64,000 nucleotides of DNA from JAFAFN01 sp963707555 (lineage in GTDB: Bacteria; Actinomycetota; Acidimicrobiia; Acidimicrobiales; Microtrichaceae): positions 62,001-126,000 of the forward strand of contig CAVPQM010000012.1 of assembly GCA_963707555.1 (NCBI GenBank), written 5' to 3'. A program made the position numbers and the translations under genes. Below the pieces are notes generated by a model that was not told where the DNA came from, searched no databases, and was given only the letters and a program-made list of their open reading frames with translations. Positions 11,960 to 20,625 of this stretch are shown in pieces. Position 1 is the stretch's first letter; each line of letters opens with the position of its first letter.

Positions 11960-12621
11960 GGTGCTGAACCTCCGGACACAGGGCTCCCTGCGTCGGTGCT
12001 GGCCGCCTCGGCGAGCAGTCGGTGACGAGCGATCCACACGGGCTCGGTCTGGGCCTCGGGCGGGGTCACGTTCGCGATCTGATCGCCGACGAGGTCCTGA
12101 CGGACCCGGCCGAGTGTGCCGTGCTCGGGCACGACGTCGTCGAGTGCGCCGCTGCGGAGGTCCGCGATCAGCTGGTCGAGGTCGTCGGTCGAGAGTCGGT
12201 GGAAGTAGCGGTAGTTGACCTGGACCGCAGGAGCCTCGGTGCACGCCGCGATGCACTCGACGTCCTCGAGGGTGAACAGGCCGTCCTCGGTCGTGCCGCC
12301 GGAGCGCACGCCGAGCACCTTCTCTGCGTGCTCGAGCAGCTCCTCGCCGCCGAGCAGCTGGCACGAGATGTTGGTGCACACGTTGAGGCAGTACTTGCCG
12401 GTCTCGTGGCGCTTGAACATCTCGTAGAAGCTGGCCGTGCCCAGCACCTCGGCCGAGGTGCAGCCGACGAGCTCGCCGATGTGGACCATCGCGTCGTCGG
12501 CCAGGTAGCCGTCCTGCTCCTGGGCCAGGTGGCACAGCGGGATGGTGGCGGACTTCGGACGCGGGTAGCGGGCGATGATCTGCCTCGCCAGCGTCTCGTT
12601 CTCCGCGGTGAACCGGGCCAT
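11956..12621 (-). CDS. nuoE: NADH-quinone oxidoreductase subunit E
   Basis: Thioredoxin-like subunit of complex I that carries the N1a [2Fe-2S] cluster beside NuoF. The 221-residue product shows the helical N-terminal region YPRPKSATIPLCHLAQEQDG. It also has the two cysteine pairs of the family: CLNVCTNISCQLLGG and ECIAACTEAPAVQVN. A C-terminal extension of about 55 residues after LIADLRSG is longer than in most homologues and looks unstructured. It follows nuoD after a 52-base gap, the largest spacing within the nuo genes, and overlaps nuoF. Confidence 0.95.
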   Translation of the reverse strand: MARFTAENETLARQIIARYPRPKSATIPLCHLAQEQDGYLADDAMVHIGELVGCTSAEVLGTASFYEMFKRHETGKYCLNVCTNISCQLLGGEELLEHAEKVLGVRSGGTTEDGLFTLEDVECIAACTEAPAVQVNYRYFHRLSTDDLDQLIADLRSGALDDVVPEHGTLGRVRQDLVGDQIANVTPPEAQTEPVWIARHRLLAEAASTDAGSPVSGGSAP

Positions 12622-12673
12622 CAGCGATCCACCTCTTCGGTCCCGCCACGTGCGGCGGACATGGGGGCGGCCC

Positions 12674-13969
12674 TCATCGGTCCACCTCGCCCATGATCGG
12701 GTCGACGGAGGAGATGATCGCGACGGTGTCGGCGAGGAAGGAGTCCTTCATCAGATGGGGAAGTGCCTGGAGGTTCACGAAGCTCGGTCCACGGATGTGC
12801 ATTCGGTGCGGCTTGGCGGTGCCGTCGGAGACGATGTAGCAGCCGAGCTCACCCCGAGGGCTCTCCACCGCGACGTAGACCTCGCCCTCGGGCACCTTGA
12901 AGCCCTCGGTGAAGATCTTGAAGTGGTGGATCAGTGCCTCCATCGACTCGTCGATGCGAGCACGAGGCGGCGGGGTGACCTTCTTGTCCTGGCTCCGGTA
13001 ATCGCCGTCGGGCATCTTGTCGAGGATCTGGCGGACGATGCGAATCGACTCGCGGATCTCGGCCAGCCGGATGGCGTACCGGTCGAAGCAGTCGCCGTAG
13101 GAACCGACGATGACGTCGAAGTCGACCTCGTCGTAGGCGAGGTACGGATCGTCGCGACGCAGGTCCCAGGCGTAGCCGGTGGAGCGCAGGATCGGGCCGG
13201 TCGTGCCGAGCGAGAGCGCCTCGCCGGCGGTGATCACGCCGACGCCCTGGAGCCGCTCACGCCAGATCGGCTGACCGGTCATGAGGACGTCGAACTCCTC
13301 GAGACGCTCGGGGATCGGATCGATGGCACGGGCCAGGTCGTCACGCCATCCGGTCGGCAGATCGGCGGCGACGCCACCGGGCCGGATGTAGTTGTGGTTC
13401 ATCCGCAGCCCGGTCACGACCTCGAAGAAGCGCAGGACCTCTTCGCGTTCACGCCAGCCGTAGATCATCATGCCGACGGCGCCCAGGTCCATGCCGTTGG
13501 TCGCGAGGAAGAGCATGTGCGAGCTGAGTCGGTTGAGCTCGCTCATGAGCATGCGGATCCACGTGGCCCGTTCGGGCACCTCGATCCCGACCAGCTTCTC
13601 GACCGCGAGTGAGAACACGAGCTCGTTGAACAACGGGCTCGCGTAGTCCATGCGCGTGACGTTCGTCGGACCCTGGAGGTAGGTGAGCTGTTCGCCCGTC
13701 TTCTCCATGCCCGTGTGCAGGTAGCCGATGACCGGCTTCGAGCGGGTGATCGTCTCGCCGTCCATCTCGAGCACGAGACGCAGCACACCGTGGGTCGACG
13801 GGTGCTGCGGACCCATGTTCATGATCATGCGCTCGCCCATGCCCTCCTCGGTGGGGGCCTGGTACCCGGAGCGCTCCTCGGCCTCGGTCTCCGTCAGGCG
13901 GAGCACGGCGTCGTCGCCCGTCAGGCGCTCGAGCGCTGCGTCGAGATGTGGGATGTCAGTGGCGGTCAT
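12674..13969 (-). CDS. nuoD: NADH-quinone oxidoreductase subunit D
   Basis: 49-kDa-type subunit of complex I, related to hydrogenase large subunits, lining the quinone pocket. The ATG at 13969 (MTATDIPHLDAALERL) was chosen over upstream in-frame codons because those lie in nuoC and a GAGAG ribosome site precedes it. Signature sequences are MGPQHPSTHGVLRLVLEMDG, GYLHTGMEKTGE (quinone-site His region), and RPGGVAADLPTGW. The C-terminal block is ARIDESMEALIHHFKIFTEG. Length 431 fits the family, and the [NiFe]-type cysteines are absent as expected. Confidence 0.96.
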   Translation of the reverse strand: MTATDIPHLDAALERLTGDDAVLRLTETEAEERSGYQAPTEEGMGERMIMNMGPQHPSTHGVLRLVLEMDGETITRSKPVIGYLHTGMEKTGEQLTYLQGPTNVTRMDYASPLFNELVFSLAVEKLVGIEVPERATWIRMLMSELNRLSSHMLFLATNGMDLGAVGMMIYGWREREEVLRFFEVVTGLRMNHNYIRPGGVAADLPTGWRDDLARAIDPIPERLEEFDVLMTGQPIWRERLQGVGVITAGEALSLGTTGPILRSTGYAWDLRRDDPYLAYDEVDFDVIVGSYGDCFDRYAIRLAEIRESIRIVRQILDKMPDGDYRSQDKKVTPPPRARIDESMEALIHHFKIFTEGFKVPEGEVYVAVESPRGELGCYIVSDGTAKPHRMHIRGPSFVNLQALPHLMKDSFLADTVAIISSVDPIMGEVDR

Positions 13970-13992
13970 CGAAGTCTCTCGTGGGACGGCGG

Positions 13993-14628
13993 CTATCGAG
14001 CCGACGCTGGGCCTTTGAACTGCACGGGGATGCGTCCCACGTCGTAGTCCTTGCGGAGCGGGTGGCCCTCCCACTCGTCCGGCATCAGGATGCGAGACAG
14101 GCCGGGGTGACCGACGAAGTCGATGCCGAACATGTCGAAGACCTCACGCTCGGGGTTCTCGACCCCGGGATGCAGGCTGAAGAGCGTGTCGATGGAGGCG
14201 TCGGACTCGGGCACCTGCACCCTGAGTCGCAGGACGCTGCGCTCGGAGTGGTTGCGGAGCACGACGACGACCTCGAAGCGCTCGGGCTCGGTGCCGATGG
14301 GCAGGCCTCGATCTGCGCCGTGGCCGAGGTAGTCGACACCTGCGAGGTCGACGCAGACGAACCAGCCCTGCTCGCGCAGGTCCTTGACGAGGGGGAGGTA
14401 CTCCTCGCGGGTGGGATGCAGCACCACCTGGCCGCGGGACTCGGTGACCGACACGCCGTGCAGCCGCTCGGGCTCGGGCTCCGGTTCGGGCTCGGGCTCG
14501 GGCTCCGGTTCGGGCTCGGGCTCCGGTTCGGGCTCGCGGAGGCGTCGACGGACGGCATCCTCGGCGGCGGGTGTGGTCTCCGGCTCGACGCTGTCGTCGT
14601 CCGGCGTCTCCTCGACGTCGTCCGACAT
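13993..14628 (-). CDS. nuoC: NADH-quinone oxidoreductase subunit C with Glu-Pro repeat N-terminus
   Basis: 30-kDa-type subunit of the complex I peripheral arm. The ATG at 14628 (MSDDVEETPDDD) overlaps the natural nuoB stop as TGATG. The first 60-70 residues are acidic and include a run of about 12 Glu-Pro pairs, which is not part of the family. The domain then begins LHGVSVTESRGQVVLHP and carries the family core, HPGVENPEREVFDMFGIDFV followed by GHPGLSRILMPDEWEGHPLR. As read, this frame is continuous with nuoB, producing an apparent NuoB-NuoC fusion; I regard that as the result of a one-base slip at the nuoB end. Confidence 0.9.
   Translation of the reverse strand: MSDDVEETPDDDSVEPETTPAAEDAVRRRLREPEPEPEPEPEPEPEPEPEPEPERLHGVSVTESRGQVVLHPTREEYLPLVKDLREQGWFVCVDLAGVDYLGHGADRGLPIGTEPERFEVVVVLRNHSERSVLRLRVQVPESDASIDTLFSLHPGVENPEREVFDMFGIDFVGHPGLSRILMPDEWEGHPLRKDYDVGRIPVQFKGPASAR
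14467..14535 (-). repeat. Glu-Pro coding repeat in nuoC
   Basis: An interrupted hexamer-type repeat (cgggct/ccggtt variants on the plus strand) codes for about 12 alternating Glu-Pro pairs at residues near 32-55 of NuoC. Such (EP)n runs form stiff extended rods in other proteins, which is family knowledge rather than something shown here. Confidence 0.9.
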
Positions 14629-15228
14629 CAGCGTGCGCCGAGCGTGACCGGCGAGGGGGTGGTCGCCCCGACCTGCTCGAGCTGGATCCCGGCACCGGCG
14701 CCGGTCGTCGGCACGCCGACGGAGGATCTCGCCGCTCTCGATCTCTTCGTGCAGCATCACGATCGCCTGCAGCAACGTCTCGGGCCCCGGAGGACAGCCG
14801 GGCGCGTAGACGTCGACCGGCACGATCGTGTCGACGCCCTGGACCAGCGCGTAGTTGTTGAACATGCCGCCCGACGACGCGCAGACGCCCATCGAGATGA
14901 CCCACTTCGGTTCCATCATCTGGTCGTAGATCTGGCGGAGCACCGGGGCCATCTTCTGCGAGACACGACCGGCCACGATCATCACGTCGGCCTGACGCGG
15001 GGAGGCGCGGAACACCTCCATGCCGAAGCGCGAGATGTCGTAGTGCGGACCGCCGGCCCCCATCATCTCGATCGCGCAGCAGGCGAGTCCGAACGTGGCG
15101 GGCCACGAGCTGTGCGAACGCGACCAGCGGACCAGGTCCTCGACCTTGCCCGTGAGGAAGTTGTGCTCGAGCCCCTGCAGGCCGTCGGTCGAGAACTTGG
15201 GACCGGTGTCGGCGATGTCAGCTGCCAT
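14628..15228 (-). CDS. nuoB: NADH-quinone oxidoreductase subunit B, probable frame slip near its end
   Basis: PSST-type subunit of complex I holding the N2 [4Fe-4S] cluster, the immediate electron donor to quinone. Ligand cysteines are visible in FGLACCAIEMM, GVCASSGGMFNNY and YAPGCPPGPETLLQ. The start ATG at 15228 overlaps the nuoA stop. After ESGEIL the frame as read becomes Arg-rich (RRRADDRRRCRDPARAG) and runs into nuoC. In the adjacent frame the sequence reads VGVPTTGAGAGIQLEQ and ends VTLGAR with a stop overlapping the nuoC ATG. That fits an extra base somewhere in 14700-14735. Confidence 0.9.
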
Positions 15229-15716
15229 CAGGCCACCTCACGAGCTGCGGCGGGTTCGGCGCCCGTCAGTGCGGGACGTCCGTCGGTCCCGACACGACGG
15301 ATGGTGGTCGCTGCGGTGCGGTTCGCACCGAGCATCACCTTCGAGCGACGCACCTGCTGGATCGGACCCCAGTCGAGCGCGCCGTTGCTGATCAGGTACA
15401 CGAACGACTCGAAGACCGCCGCAGAGAAGATGACGATCGCCACGATGCCGTAGCCGCCCAGCTGCTCGTACACCATCGTGAACGGATAGAAGAAGATGAT
15501 CTCGATGTCGAAGACGATGAAGATCATCGCGATCAGGTAGAAGCGGACCGGGAACCGCTCGGGCGGGTCGGTCTGATCGACGATGCCGCACTCGTAGGGC
15601 GAGACCTTCGCTGCCGTCGGCTTCGACGGGTTGAGCAGCCGGGACATGACCAGGCTGATCGCGCCGAACCCAACCGTCAGGACCAGGAGCACGAAGACAG
15701 GAAGGTACTGCCCCAT
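15228..15716 (-). CDS. nuoA: NADH-quinone oxidoreductase subunit A
   Basis: Small membrane subunit of complex I (162 residues) near the quinone entry. Three hydrophobic helices are seen; conserved blocks are KVSPYECGIVDQTDPPERFP, which holds the switch-loop cysteine, and FYLIAMIFIVFDIEIIFFYP. A hydrophilic C-terminal tail of about 45 residues exceeds the usual length. Only 2 bases separate it from the upstream membrane-protein gene, so nuo transcription probably continues from the cytochrome bc genes instead of starting here. Confidence 0.96.
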   Translation of the reverse strand: MGQYLPVFVLLVLTVGFGAISLVMSRLLNPSKPTAAKVSPYECGIVDQTDPPERFPVRFYLIAMIFIVFDIEIIFFYPFTMVYEQLGGYGIVAIVIFSAAVFESFVYLISNGALDWGPIQQVRRSKVMLGANRTAATTIRRVGTDGRPALTGAEPAAAREVA

Positions 15717-15718
15717 CG

Positions 15719-16684
15719 TCAGGCGGCCTCTGCTGCCGGATCCCAGTTGGCGCGCATCGAGGCGGCCTTGAGGTCACGTGTGTGCAGCATCCAGCAGAAC
15801 ACGAAGAACGCGATGCCGGTGAAGAGGGTGAAGAGCGCAGGGATGACCCGCTTGTTGCCCAGGTTCCGCTCGAGCACGACCGTGACGGTCGACGCGGTCT
15901 CGTCGATCTGGGCCGGCGGTGGTGCCTCGCCCGGGGCGACGGTGGTCTCGATGTTGCGCTGCAACGTGATCGCCGCGTACTGGGTCGGGTTCTTCACCTG
16001 CAGCGCCGAGACGATGCGGTTCCATGCCTTCTTCAGCAGTCCGGCGTCCGGGTCGGGCTCGGCTGCGGCCTTGCCACCGAAGAAGTAGACGTCCTTGACC
16101 GTGTAGTCGGCCGAGGTGGTCTCGGTGCCGAACACCCCGTTGTTGGCCAGCGCCGCGTCCGTGGCCGCGACGGCCTCACCGCGACGGGAGTCCGACTCGG
16201 GCAGGATGCGCCAGCCGTTGAGGTCGTCGTCCAGCTCGTCCTTGAGCTCCGGGACCAGCGTCACGACCTGCGTGAGCGACTTGGGCACGAAGCCCTCGCC
16301 CTCGGTCGACTCGATCTGCTCACGGATGTCCGGGTTCTCGGCCTCGAAGTCGGCGAGGAGCTGCTCCGGGCTGACCAGGTCCTCGGTCCTCGGCAGGTCG
16401 TTGACCTGCTCGGTGATCGCGACGGCGTTCCGATCGAAGTTGATCTCCTGCTCCATCCAGCTGGGAGCAGCGCCGATCATGCCGATGCCGTAGATCCACC
16501 AGAAGATGCCCATCGAGAAGCACCAGCCGGCGAGTCCCGCCATGGCGATGAGGAAGCCACCCCGGAAACCGGTGTTGGTGGCGAGGATCAGGTAGATGGA
16601 CCCGAAGAGGACCACGACGCCGACCATGACGACGAGGACGCCGCGGATGGCCGGGTCGAAGGCGATTGCTGCGAGGAATGGCAT
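15719..16684 (-). CDS. Membrane protein of unknown function between bc complex and nuoA
   Basis: I do not recognise the family. The product has two N-terminal membrane helices (IRGVLVVMVGVVVLFGSIYL and GGFLIAMAGLAGWCFSMGIF). A hydrophilic domain of about 190 residues follows, starting SWMEQEINFDRNAVAITEQV, and a single C-terminal helix, VIPALFTLFTGIAFFVFCWM. The ATG at 16684 has an AGGAG six bases upstream; a GTG at 16705 overlapping the cytochrome c stop is the alternative, adding seven residues. Its position, two bases before nuoA and directly after the diheme cytochrome c, suggests an accessory or assembly subunit of the bc complex or of its contact with oxidase. No cofactor motif is visible. 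Confidence 0.75.
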   Translation of the reverse strand: MPFLAAIAFDPAIRGVLVVMVGVVVLFGSIYLILATNTGFRGGFLIAMAGLAGWCFSMGIFWWIYGIGMIGAAPSWMEQEINFDRNAVAITEQVNDLPRTEDLVSPEQLLADFEAENPDIREQIESTEGEGFVPKSLTQVVTLVPELKDELDDDLNGWRILPESDSRRGEAVAATDAALANNGVFGTETTSADYTVKDVYFFGGKAAAEPDPDAGLLKKAWNRIVSALQVKNPTQYAAITLQRNIETTVAPGEAPPPAQIDETASTVTVVLERNLGNKRVIPALFTLFTGIAFFVFCWMLHTRDLKAASMRANWDPAAEAA

Positions 16685-16701
16685 CACGAGCTCCTGGGCC
16701 G

Positions 16702-17901
16702 TCACTTCTCGCCGGAGAAGGTCGGTGAATCAACGGTCCCGGCTACCGGGGACTTCACGGTCGAGTCGTTCGACAGGTTGCGCTCGTAGGTCACGATCGC
16801 CCACACCTGCACCGGACTCAGCATGCCGTTGGGCCCGAGGTCGGGGACCCCGGCGTCGGCCTGGCCGGTGTTCGGGTTCGCACCGAACGCCGGCATCTGC
16901 GGGTTGCCCTGCTTGCGGGAGAAGTAGCCGGCGCCGGGCACCATGCCGTTCCAGACCAGATCGAAGTGCTGTGCCTCGGTGGCCTCGTTCTCGATGCCGG
17001 TGAGGTTCGGGCCGAACGAGCTCATCTCGAGGCGGTCGAAGGGCTGCCAGGCCTGCCCGTAGGCGGCACCCGGCACGTGGCAGCGGGCACAGGAGTACGA
17101 GCCGGCGGCCAGTTCCTGGTTGCTGAAGAGGATCTCGCCGAGCTTGATCTCGTCCTCGGTCGAGAGCCGGTTGGCCTCGAGCGGCACGATCTCACCCTCG
17201 TTCGACGCGTCGACCTCCATCATGCGCTCGTAGAGCTCCGGGTCGATGGTCTTCACGAAGTCGTCGACCTGCTTGCGCATGTCGTCGGGGCTGAGCTGCA
17301 CCGTCCAGAGGTAGTCGATGAGGTTGTCGACCTGCTGCGTGGTCAGCGGGCCACCACCGGGTCCACCCCAGGCGGCCATCGGCGTACCGGGGCGGCCGTA
17401 GTCGAGGATGTAGCGCACGCCCTCTTCGGAGTAGCGGTAGAGCACGTTGTCCAGCGCTGGCGCGATCCAGGTGACCTGGTCGACGAACTGGCCGTTCTGG
17501 TCGTTCACGATGAAGGTCGTGGAGCCGCCGGAGCCGTTTCCGCCGTGACAGGTCACGCACTGCGCGCCGGTCTCGTAGAGCTCGGCGCCACGCCGGACGA
17601 AGGTCTCCTGGAAGACCTCGACGGCGCCGTCCTGGCGGCCGGGTTCGGCCAGCCAGTACAGCGGCAGTGCCACGCCGATGATCGCCAGCAGTCCGGCGGC
17701 CGAGTACAGCGCGAGGTTGAGCTTCTTGCCCTCGAGCTCGTCGTCGCTCAGATACGGCTTGCGGTTGGGAGCCAGCTCGATCTCGGAGCCCACCTCCTTG
17801 GAACCGGCTCGGAGGTTGGCGATGAGCCACACCACGAAACCGATCACCACGACGGCGAGGACGACGAAGCCGATGGCCCGTTGGGTCGATGCGATGATCA
17901 T
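16702..17901 (-). CDS. Membrane-anchored diheme cytochrome c of the bc complex
   Basis: Probable cytochrome c subunit of the menaquinol:cytochrome c oxidoreductase, analogous to actinobacterial QcrC. It passes electrons from the Rieske protein outward. The 399-residue protein has membrane helices at about 10-29 and 64-84, then two class I cytochrome domains with haem sites CVTCH (115-119) and CARCH (271-275). Probable axial methionines lie in GRPGTPMAAW and NPQMPAFG. Unlike mycobacterial QcrC, whose haem domains precede a C-terminal anchor, here two helices come first. It overlaps the downstream membrane-protein gene. Confidence 0.9.
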   Translation of the reverse strand: MIIASTQRAIGFVVLAVVVIGFVVWLIANLRAGSKEVGSEIELAPNRKPYLSDDELEGKKLNLALYSAAGLLAIIGVALPLYWLAEPGRQDGAVEVFQETFVRRGAELYETGAQCVTCHGGNGSGGSTTFIVNDQNGQFVDQVTWIAPALDNVLYRYSEEGVRYILDYGRPGTPMAAWGGPGGGPLTTQQVDNLIDYLWTVQLSPDDMRKQVDDFVKTIDPELYERMMEVDASNEGEIVPLEANRLSTEDEIKLGEILFSNQELAAGSYSCARCHVPGAAYGQAWQPFDRLEMSSFGPNLTGIENEATEAQHFDLVWNGMVPGAGYFSRKQGNPQMPAFGANPNTGQADAGVPDLGPNGMLSPVQVWAIVTYERNLSNDSTVKSPVAGTVDSPTFSGEK

Positions 17902-18014
17902 CTACGTACTCGTGTGTCTCCCTCGGGTGACACGGTTGCCCATGTCACGAGTGCTGCTGAACTGGTCCTGCTGAGCTGTGCTGCTTGACGTGTGCTGCTG
18001 GAAGGTGGGGCCGA

Positions 18015-18878
18015 TCAGTGGCCCCCGCCACCGCCACCGATGCAGTGCGGACCTTCCGCCTCCTGACCGGTGGTGTTCACGCCGATCGGCGGGCCCTGGA
18101 TGATCTGGCCGGTGTTCACCGTGAACACACCGCCGTTGACCTCGGTGGCGAAGCGGTCCATGCCTCGAGGGGCCGGGCCGCCCTTCTTCTCGCCGACCTG
18201 GTTGTACTGCGAGCCGTGGCACGGGCACTCGAACCACTGCGAGCTCTTGCACTCGGGCACTCGGCAACCCAGGTGGGGGCACTTCTGGTAGAGCGCCACC
18301 AGTCCGGCTTCCATGCCGGTGAGCTCGGACGGCGAGTAGACGGTCTTCGCCTTGGGGAGCGCCGCCGCGGGGTACTCGGTGATCCACATGCGACCCTCTG
18401 GCTTGTAGAGGAAGCCGTCGTTGGACTGCACGTCGGCGAGCACGTCGGACACCTTGCCGATGCGGATCTTGGAGCCGAAGCCGCTCGAGCCGGACGGCCA
18501 CAGGAAGCCGACGATGGCGACGCCGAAGACCGTGATGCCGAGTCCGAACAGCGCGAACACCGAGCGGTTCAGGAACTGACGGCGGGTCACGCCGTAGGTC
18601 TCGACGTCGGGCGGGGTCCAGGTGACCGGCGCAGCCGGGGTCGTCGGGGCGACGTCGGTCGAGGTGCGTGCGAGCACCGCTGCCTTCTCGACCTGCTTGC
18701 CGGTGGGCGCGGCCTCGCCGGACGAGGCGGCCTTGCGCGCGGTGCGGTCCTTCTTGACCGTCTCGGAGGCGAGGTCCCCGATCGCTGCACCGGTGTCACG
18801 GCGGCGTGCGGCACCCAACAGGGCGACCGCGGCCAACACCACGACAAGGGCGATCGCGACGATGATGAATCCGTTCAC
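18015..18878 (-). CDS. qcrA: Rieske iron-sulfur protein of the bc complex
   Basis: High-potential [2Fe-2S] subunit that takes the first electron from quinol at the Qo site. Ligands are in CPHLGC (200-205) and CPCHGS (218-223). The 287-residue protein has a membrane helix at 1-22, a long Ala/Lys/Thr-rich linker, then TRRQFLNRS (98-106) directly before a second helix (107-127). This twin-arginine pattern is as seen in Rieske proteins exported by Tat. The C-terminus ends in a glycine run and a histidine. GTG is the start (18878), with AGGAC upstream. A 113-base gap separates it from the cytochrome c gene. Confidence 0.95.
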   Translation of the reverse strand: MNGFIIVAIALVVVLAAVALLGAARRRDTGAAIGDLASETVKKDRTARKAASSGEAAPTGKQVEKAAVLARTSTDVAPTTPAAPVTWTPPDVETYGVTRRQFLNRSVFALFGLGITVFGVAIVGFLWPSGSSGFGSKIRIGKVSDVLADVQSNDGFLYKPEGRMWITEYPAAALPKAKTVYSPSELTGMEAGLVALYQKCPHLGCRVPECKSSQWFECPCHGSQYNQVGEKKGGPAPRGMDRFATEVNGGVFTVNTGQIIQGPPIGVNTTGQEAEGPHCIGGGGGGH

Positions 18879-18906
18879 GTCACATGTCCTTTCATCAGCA
18901 GAGGGC

Positions 18907-19725
18907 TCACAGCTCGACGAACGTTCCGTCCACCCACGGGAGGGTGAAGAGGAAGCCGGGGCCGCGGAAGAAGGTGCCGATCATGACGAGCACCGCCCAG
19001 AACATCAGGTGGACGGTCATCAGCGAGATGGCGAACTTGCGATCCTCGGGCTTGTTGGACGGGTTCTTGTCCATGTAGGGCGCCAGGATCAGCAGGAAGA
19101 TGCCCATGCCGGGGATGGTCACACCGGCGACCATCGGGTGGAACATGGTGAGGAGCTCCTGGAGGCCCAGGAAGTACCACGGCGCCTTCGACGGGTTCGG
19201 CGTCTGGTTGAAGTTCGCGAGCTCCATCAGGGGTGCGTTGACGACCCACGAGAAGATCAGCAGGAAGACCGTGCAGACCAGAGCGGCGACGAACTCGACC
19301 ACGAGCAGGTGCGGCCACACGTGGACCTTGTCCTGCGGCTTGGCCTTGACGTCCTGGATCGAGCCGGACTTGACGACCGTGAGCAGGCGCTGGGTGTGAC
19401 CACCGGGGCCTGCGGCGAGCGGCGGACCGCCGGCGGTGGCGACGGCTCCCCCGCCGGTGGCGGTGGCCACGGCGGTCGATGCGCCGGCGGCCGCGGGTGC
19501 GTCCGCGGTCGCGGTCTCTCCGCCGGCCTTCTTCGACTTCGCTGCCGACGAGCGGGCGAGCAGGTGCGCGGGGATCCGGCTGTCGCCGCCCGACGCGGCT
19601 TCGGCCGCGGGGGCGTCAGCTGCGGGGGCCGCGGCGTCGGGAGCAGGGGTCTCGGAGGACTTGGCGGCTGCCTTGTCCTTGGCGGCCTGCGCCCGCTTGA
19701 GGAGGTGTTCTGGTACCTCGGTCAT
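18907..19725 (-). CDS. Cytochrome b, C-terminal half (subunit IV type)
   Basis: Encodes the C-terminal helices of a split cytochrome b, as in b6f complexes and Bacillus QcrC. Residues from about 120 carry HVWPHLLVVEFVAALVCTVF, the Qo-site block APWYFLGLQELLTMFHPMVA, and two more helices ending LFTLPWVDGTFVEL. In front is a long Ala/Pro-rich cytoplasmic segment that holds two copies of a short motif: VPEHLLKRAQAAK at residues 4-16 and IPAHLLARSSAAK near residue 52. The same motif begins the cytochrome c at 21983. It lies between the b N-half gene and the Rieske gene. Confidence 0.93.
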   Translation of the reverse strand: MTEVPEHLLKRAQAAKDKAAAKSSETPAPDAAAPAADAPAAEAASGGDSRIPAHLLARSSAAKSKKAGGETATADAPAAAGASTAVATATGGGAVATAGGPPLAAGPGGHTQRLLTVVKSGSIQDVKAKPQDKVHVWPHLLVVEFVAALVCTVFLLIFSWVVNAPLMELANFNQTPNPSKAPWYFLGLQELLTMFHPMVAGVTIPGMGIFLLILAPYMDKNPSNKPEDRKFAISLMTVHLMFWAVLVMIGTFFRGPGFLFTLPWVDGTFVEL

Positions 19726-19780
19726 CGCTCACTCACAGTCGGTCGAACTGACGTCGTCACTCGAATCACTGCAACCCGGG

Positions 19781-20566
19781 TCACAACGGCCCCGAGATGC
19801 CGCCGTCCTTGCGGACCCTCCAGAAGTGGATGGCCATGAAGATGACGGTGATGAAGGGGAAGAACAACACGTGCAACACGTACCAGCGCAACAGGGTGTT
19901 GGTACCGATCTCGGCACCGCCGAGCAGCACGAAGCGGACCTGGTCGCCGAACACCGGTGTGTACCCGATCATGTTGGTACCCACCGTCACCGCCCAGAGC
20001 GCGAGCTGGTCCCACGGCAGCAGGTACCCGGTGAACGAGAGCAGCAGGGTCAGGGTGAGCAGGATCACACCGATCACCCAGTTGAACTCACGCGGTGCCT
20101 TGTAGGCGCCGTGGTAGAAGACGCGCGCCATGTGGAGGAACACGGAGATCACCATGAGGTGAGCGCCCCATCTGTGCATGTTCCTGACCAGCAGACCGAA
20201 GGTGACCGAGGTCTGCAGGGCGTAGATGTCTTCCCACGCCTGCGCCGCGGTCGGGCGGTAGAAGAACATCAAGAAGATGCCGGTCACCGTGAGGATGATG
20301 AACAGGAAGAAGCTGAGCCCGCCGAGGCAGAGCGTGTAGCTGACCTTCACCGCGTGGCGCTTCACCTTCACCGGGTGGAGGTGGTACAGCACCGAGTTCA
20401 TGATCACGTAGGACCGGTTGCGGGGGCTGTCGGAGTAGCCCTTCCGGAAGATCGAACCGGGGCGGAAGATCGAGTTCCAGGCCTGCGAGCCCTGGGTCTT
20501 CTCCCAGGTGTCGCTCAGCTTGTCCTGCATCTTCTGGCCCTTGGAGCCCTGCATCGTCTTGGCCAC
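19781..20566 (-). CDS. qcrB: Cytochrome b, N-terminal half (b6 type)
   Basis: Diheme membrane subunit of the bc complex with the Qo and Qi sites. The 261 residues include four main helices. The haem-ligand histidines lie in RNMHRWGAHLMVISVFLHM and RWYVLHVLFFPFITVIFMAI, and the Qo-side helix reads LTLTLLLSFTGYLLPWDQLA. The first 60 residues are a basic soluble segment. Length and content match the b6 half of a split cytochrome b; the other half is the next gene, 55 bases downstream. GTG at 20566 is the start. Confidence 0.95.
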   Translation of the reverse strand: MAKTMQGSKGQKMQDKLSDTWEKTQGSQAWNSIFRPGSIFRKGYSDSPRNRSYVIMNSVLYHLHPVKVKRHAVKVSYTLCLGGLSFFLFIILTVTGIFLMFFYRPTAAQAWEDIYALQTSVTFGLLVRNMHRWGAHLMVISVFLHMARVFYHGAYKAPREFNWVIGVILLTLTLLLSFTGYLLPWDQLALWAVTVGTNMIGYTPVFGDQVRFVLLGGAEIGTNTLLRWYVLHVLFFPFITVIFMAIHFWRVRKDGGISGPL

Positions 20567-20625
20567 GGCTTATTCCCTACCCCTCTGCGCCATCGTGCGT
20601 CGAATCCGGTGTGCGTGCGTGTGCA

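Noticed and set aside
13993..15228. A true NuoB-NuoC fusion protein
   Set aside because: The linker is Arg-rich out-of-frame sequence, and the neighbouring frame gives a sensible NuoB end with a TGATG junction. A single-base slip is the simpler reading.
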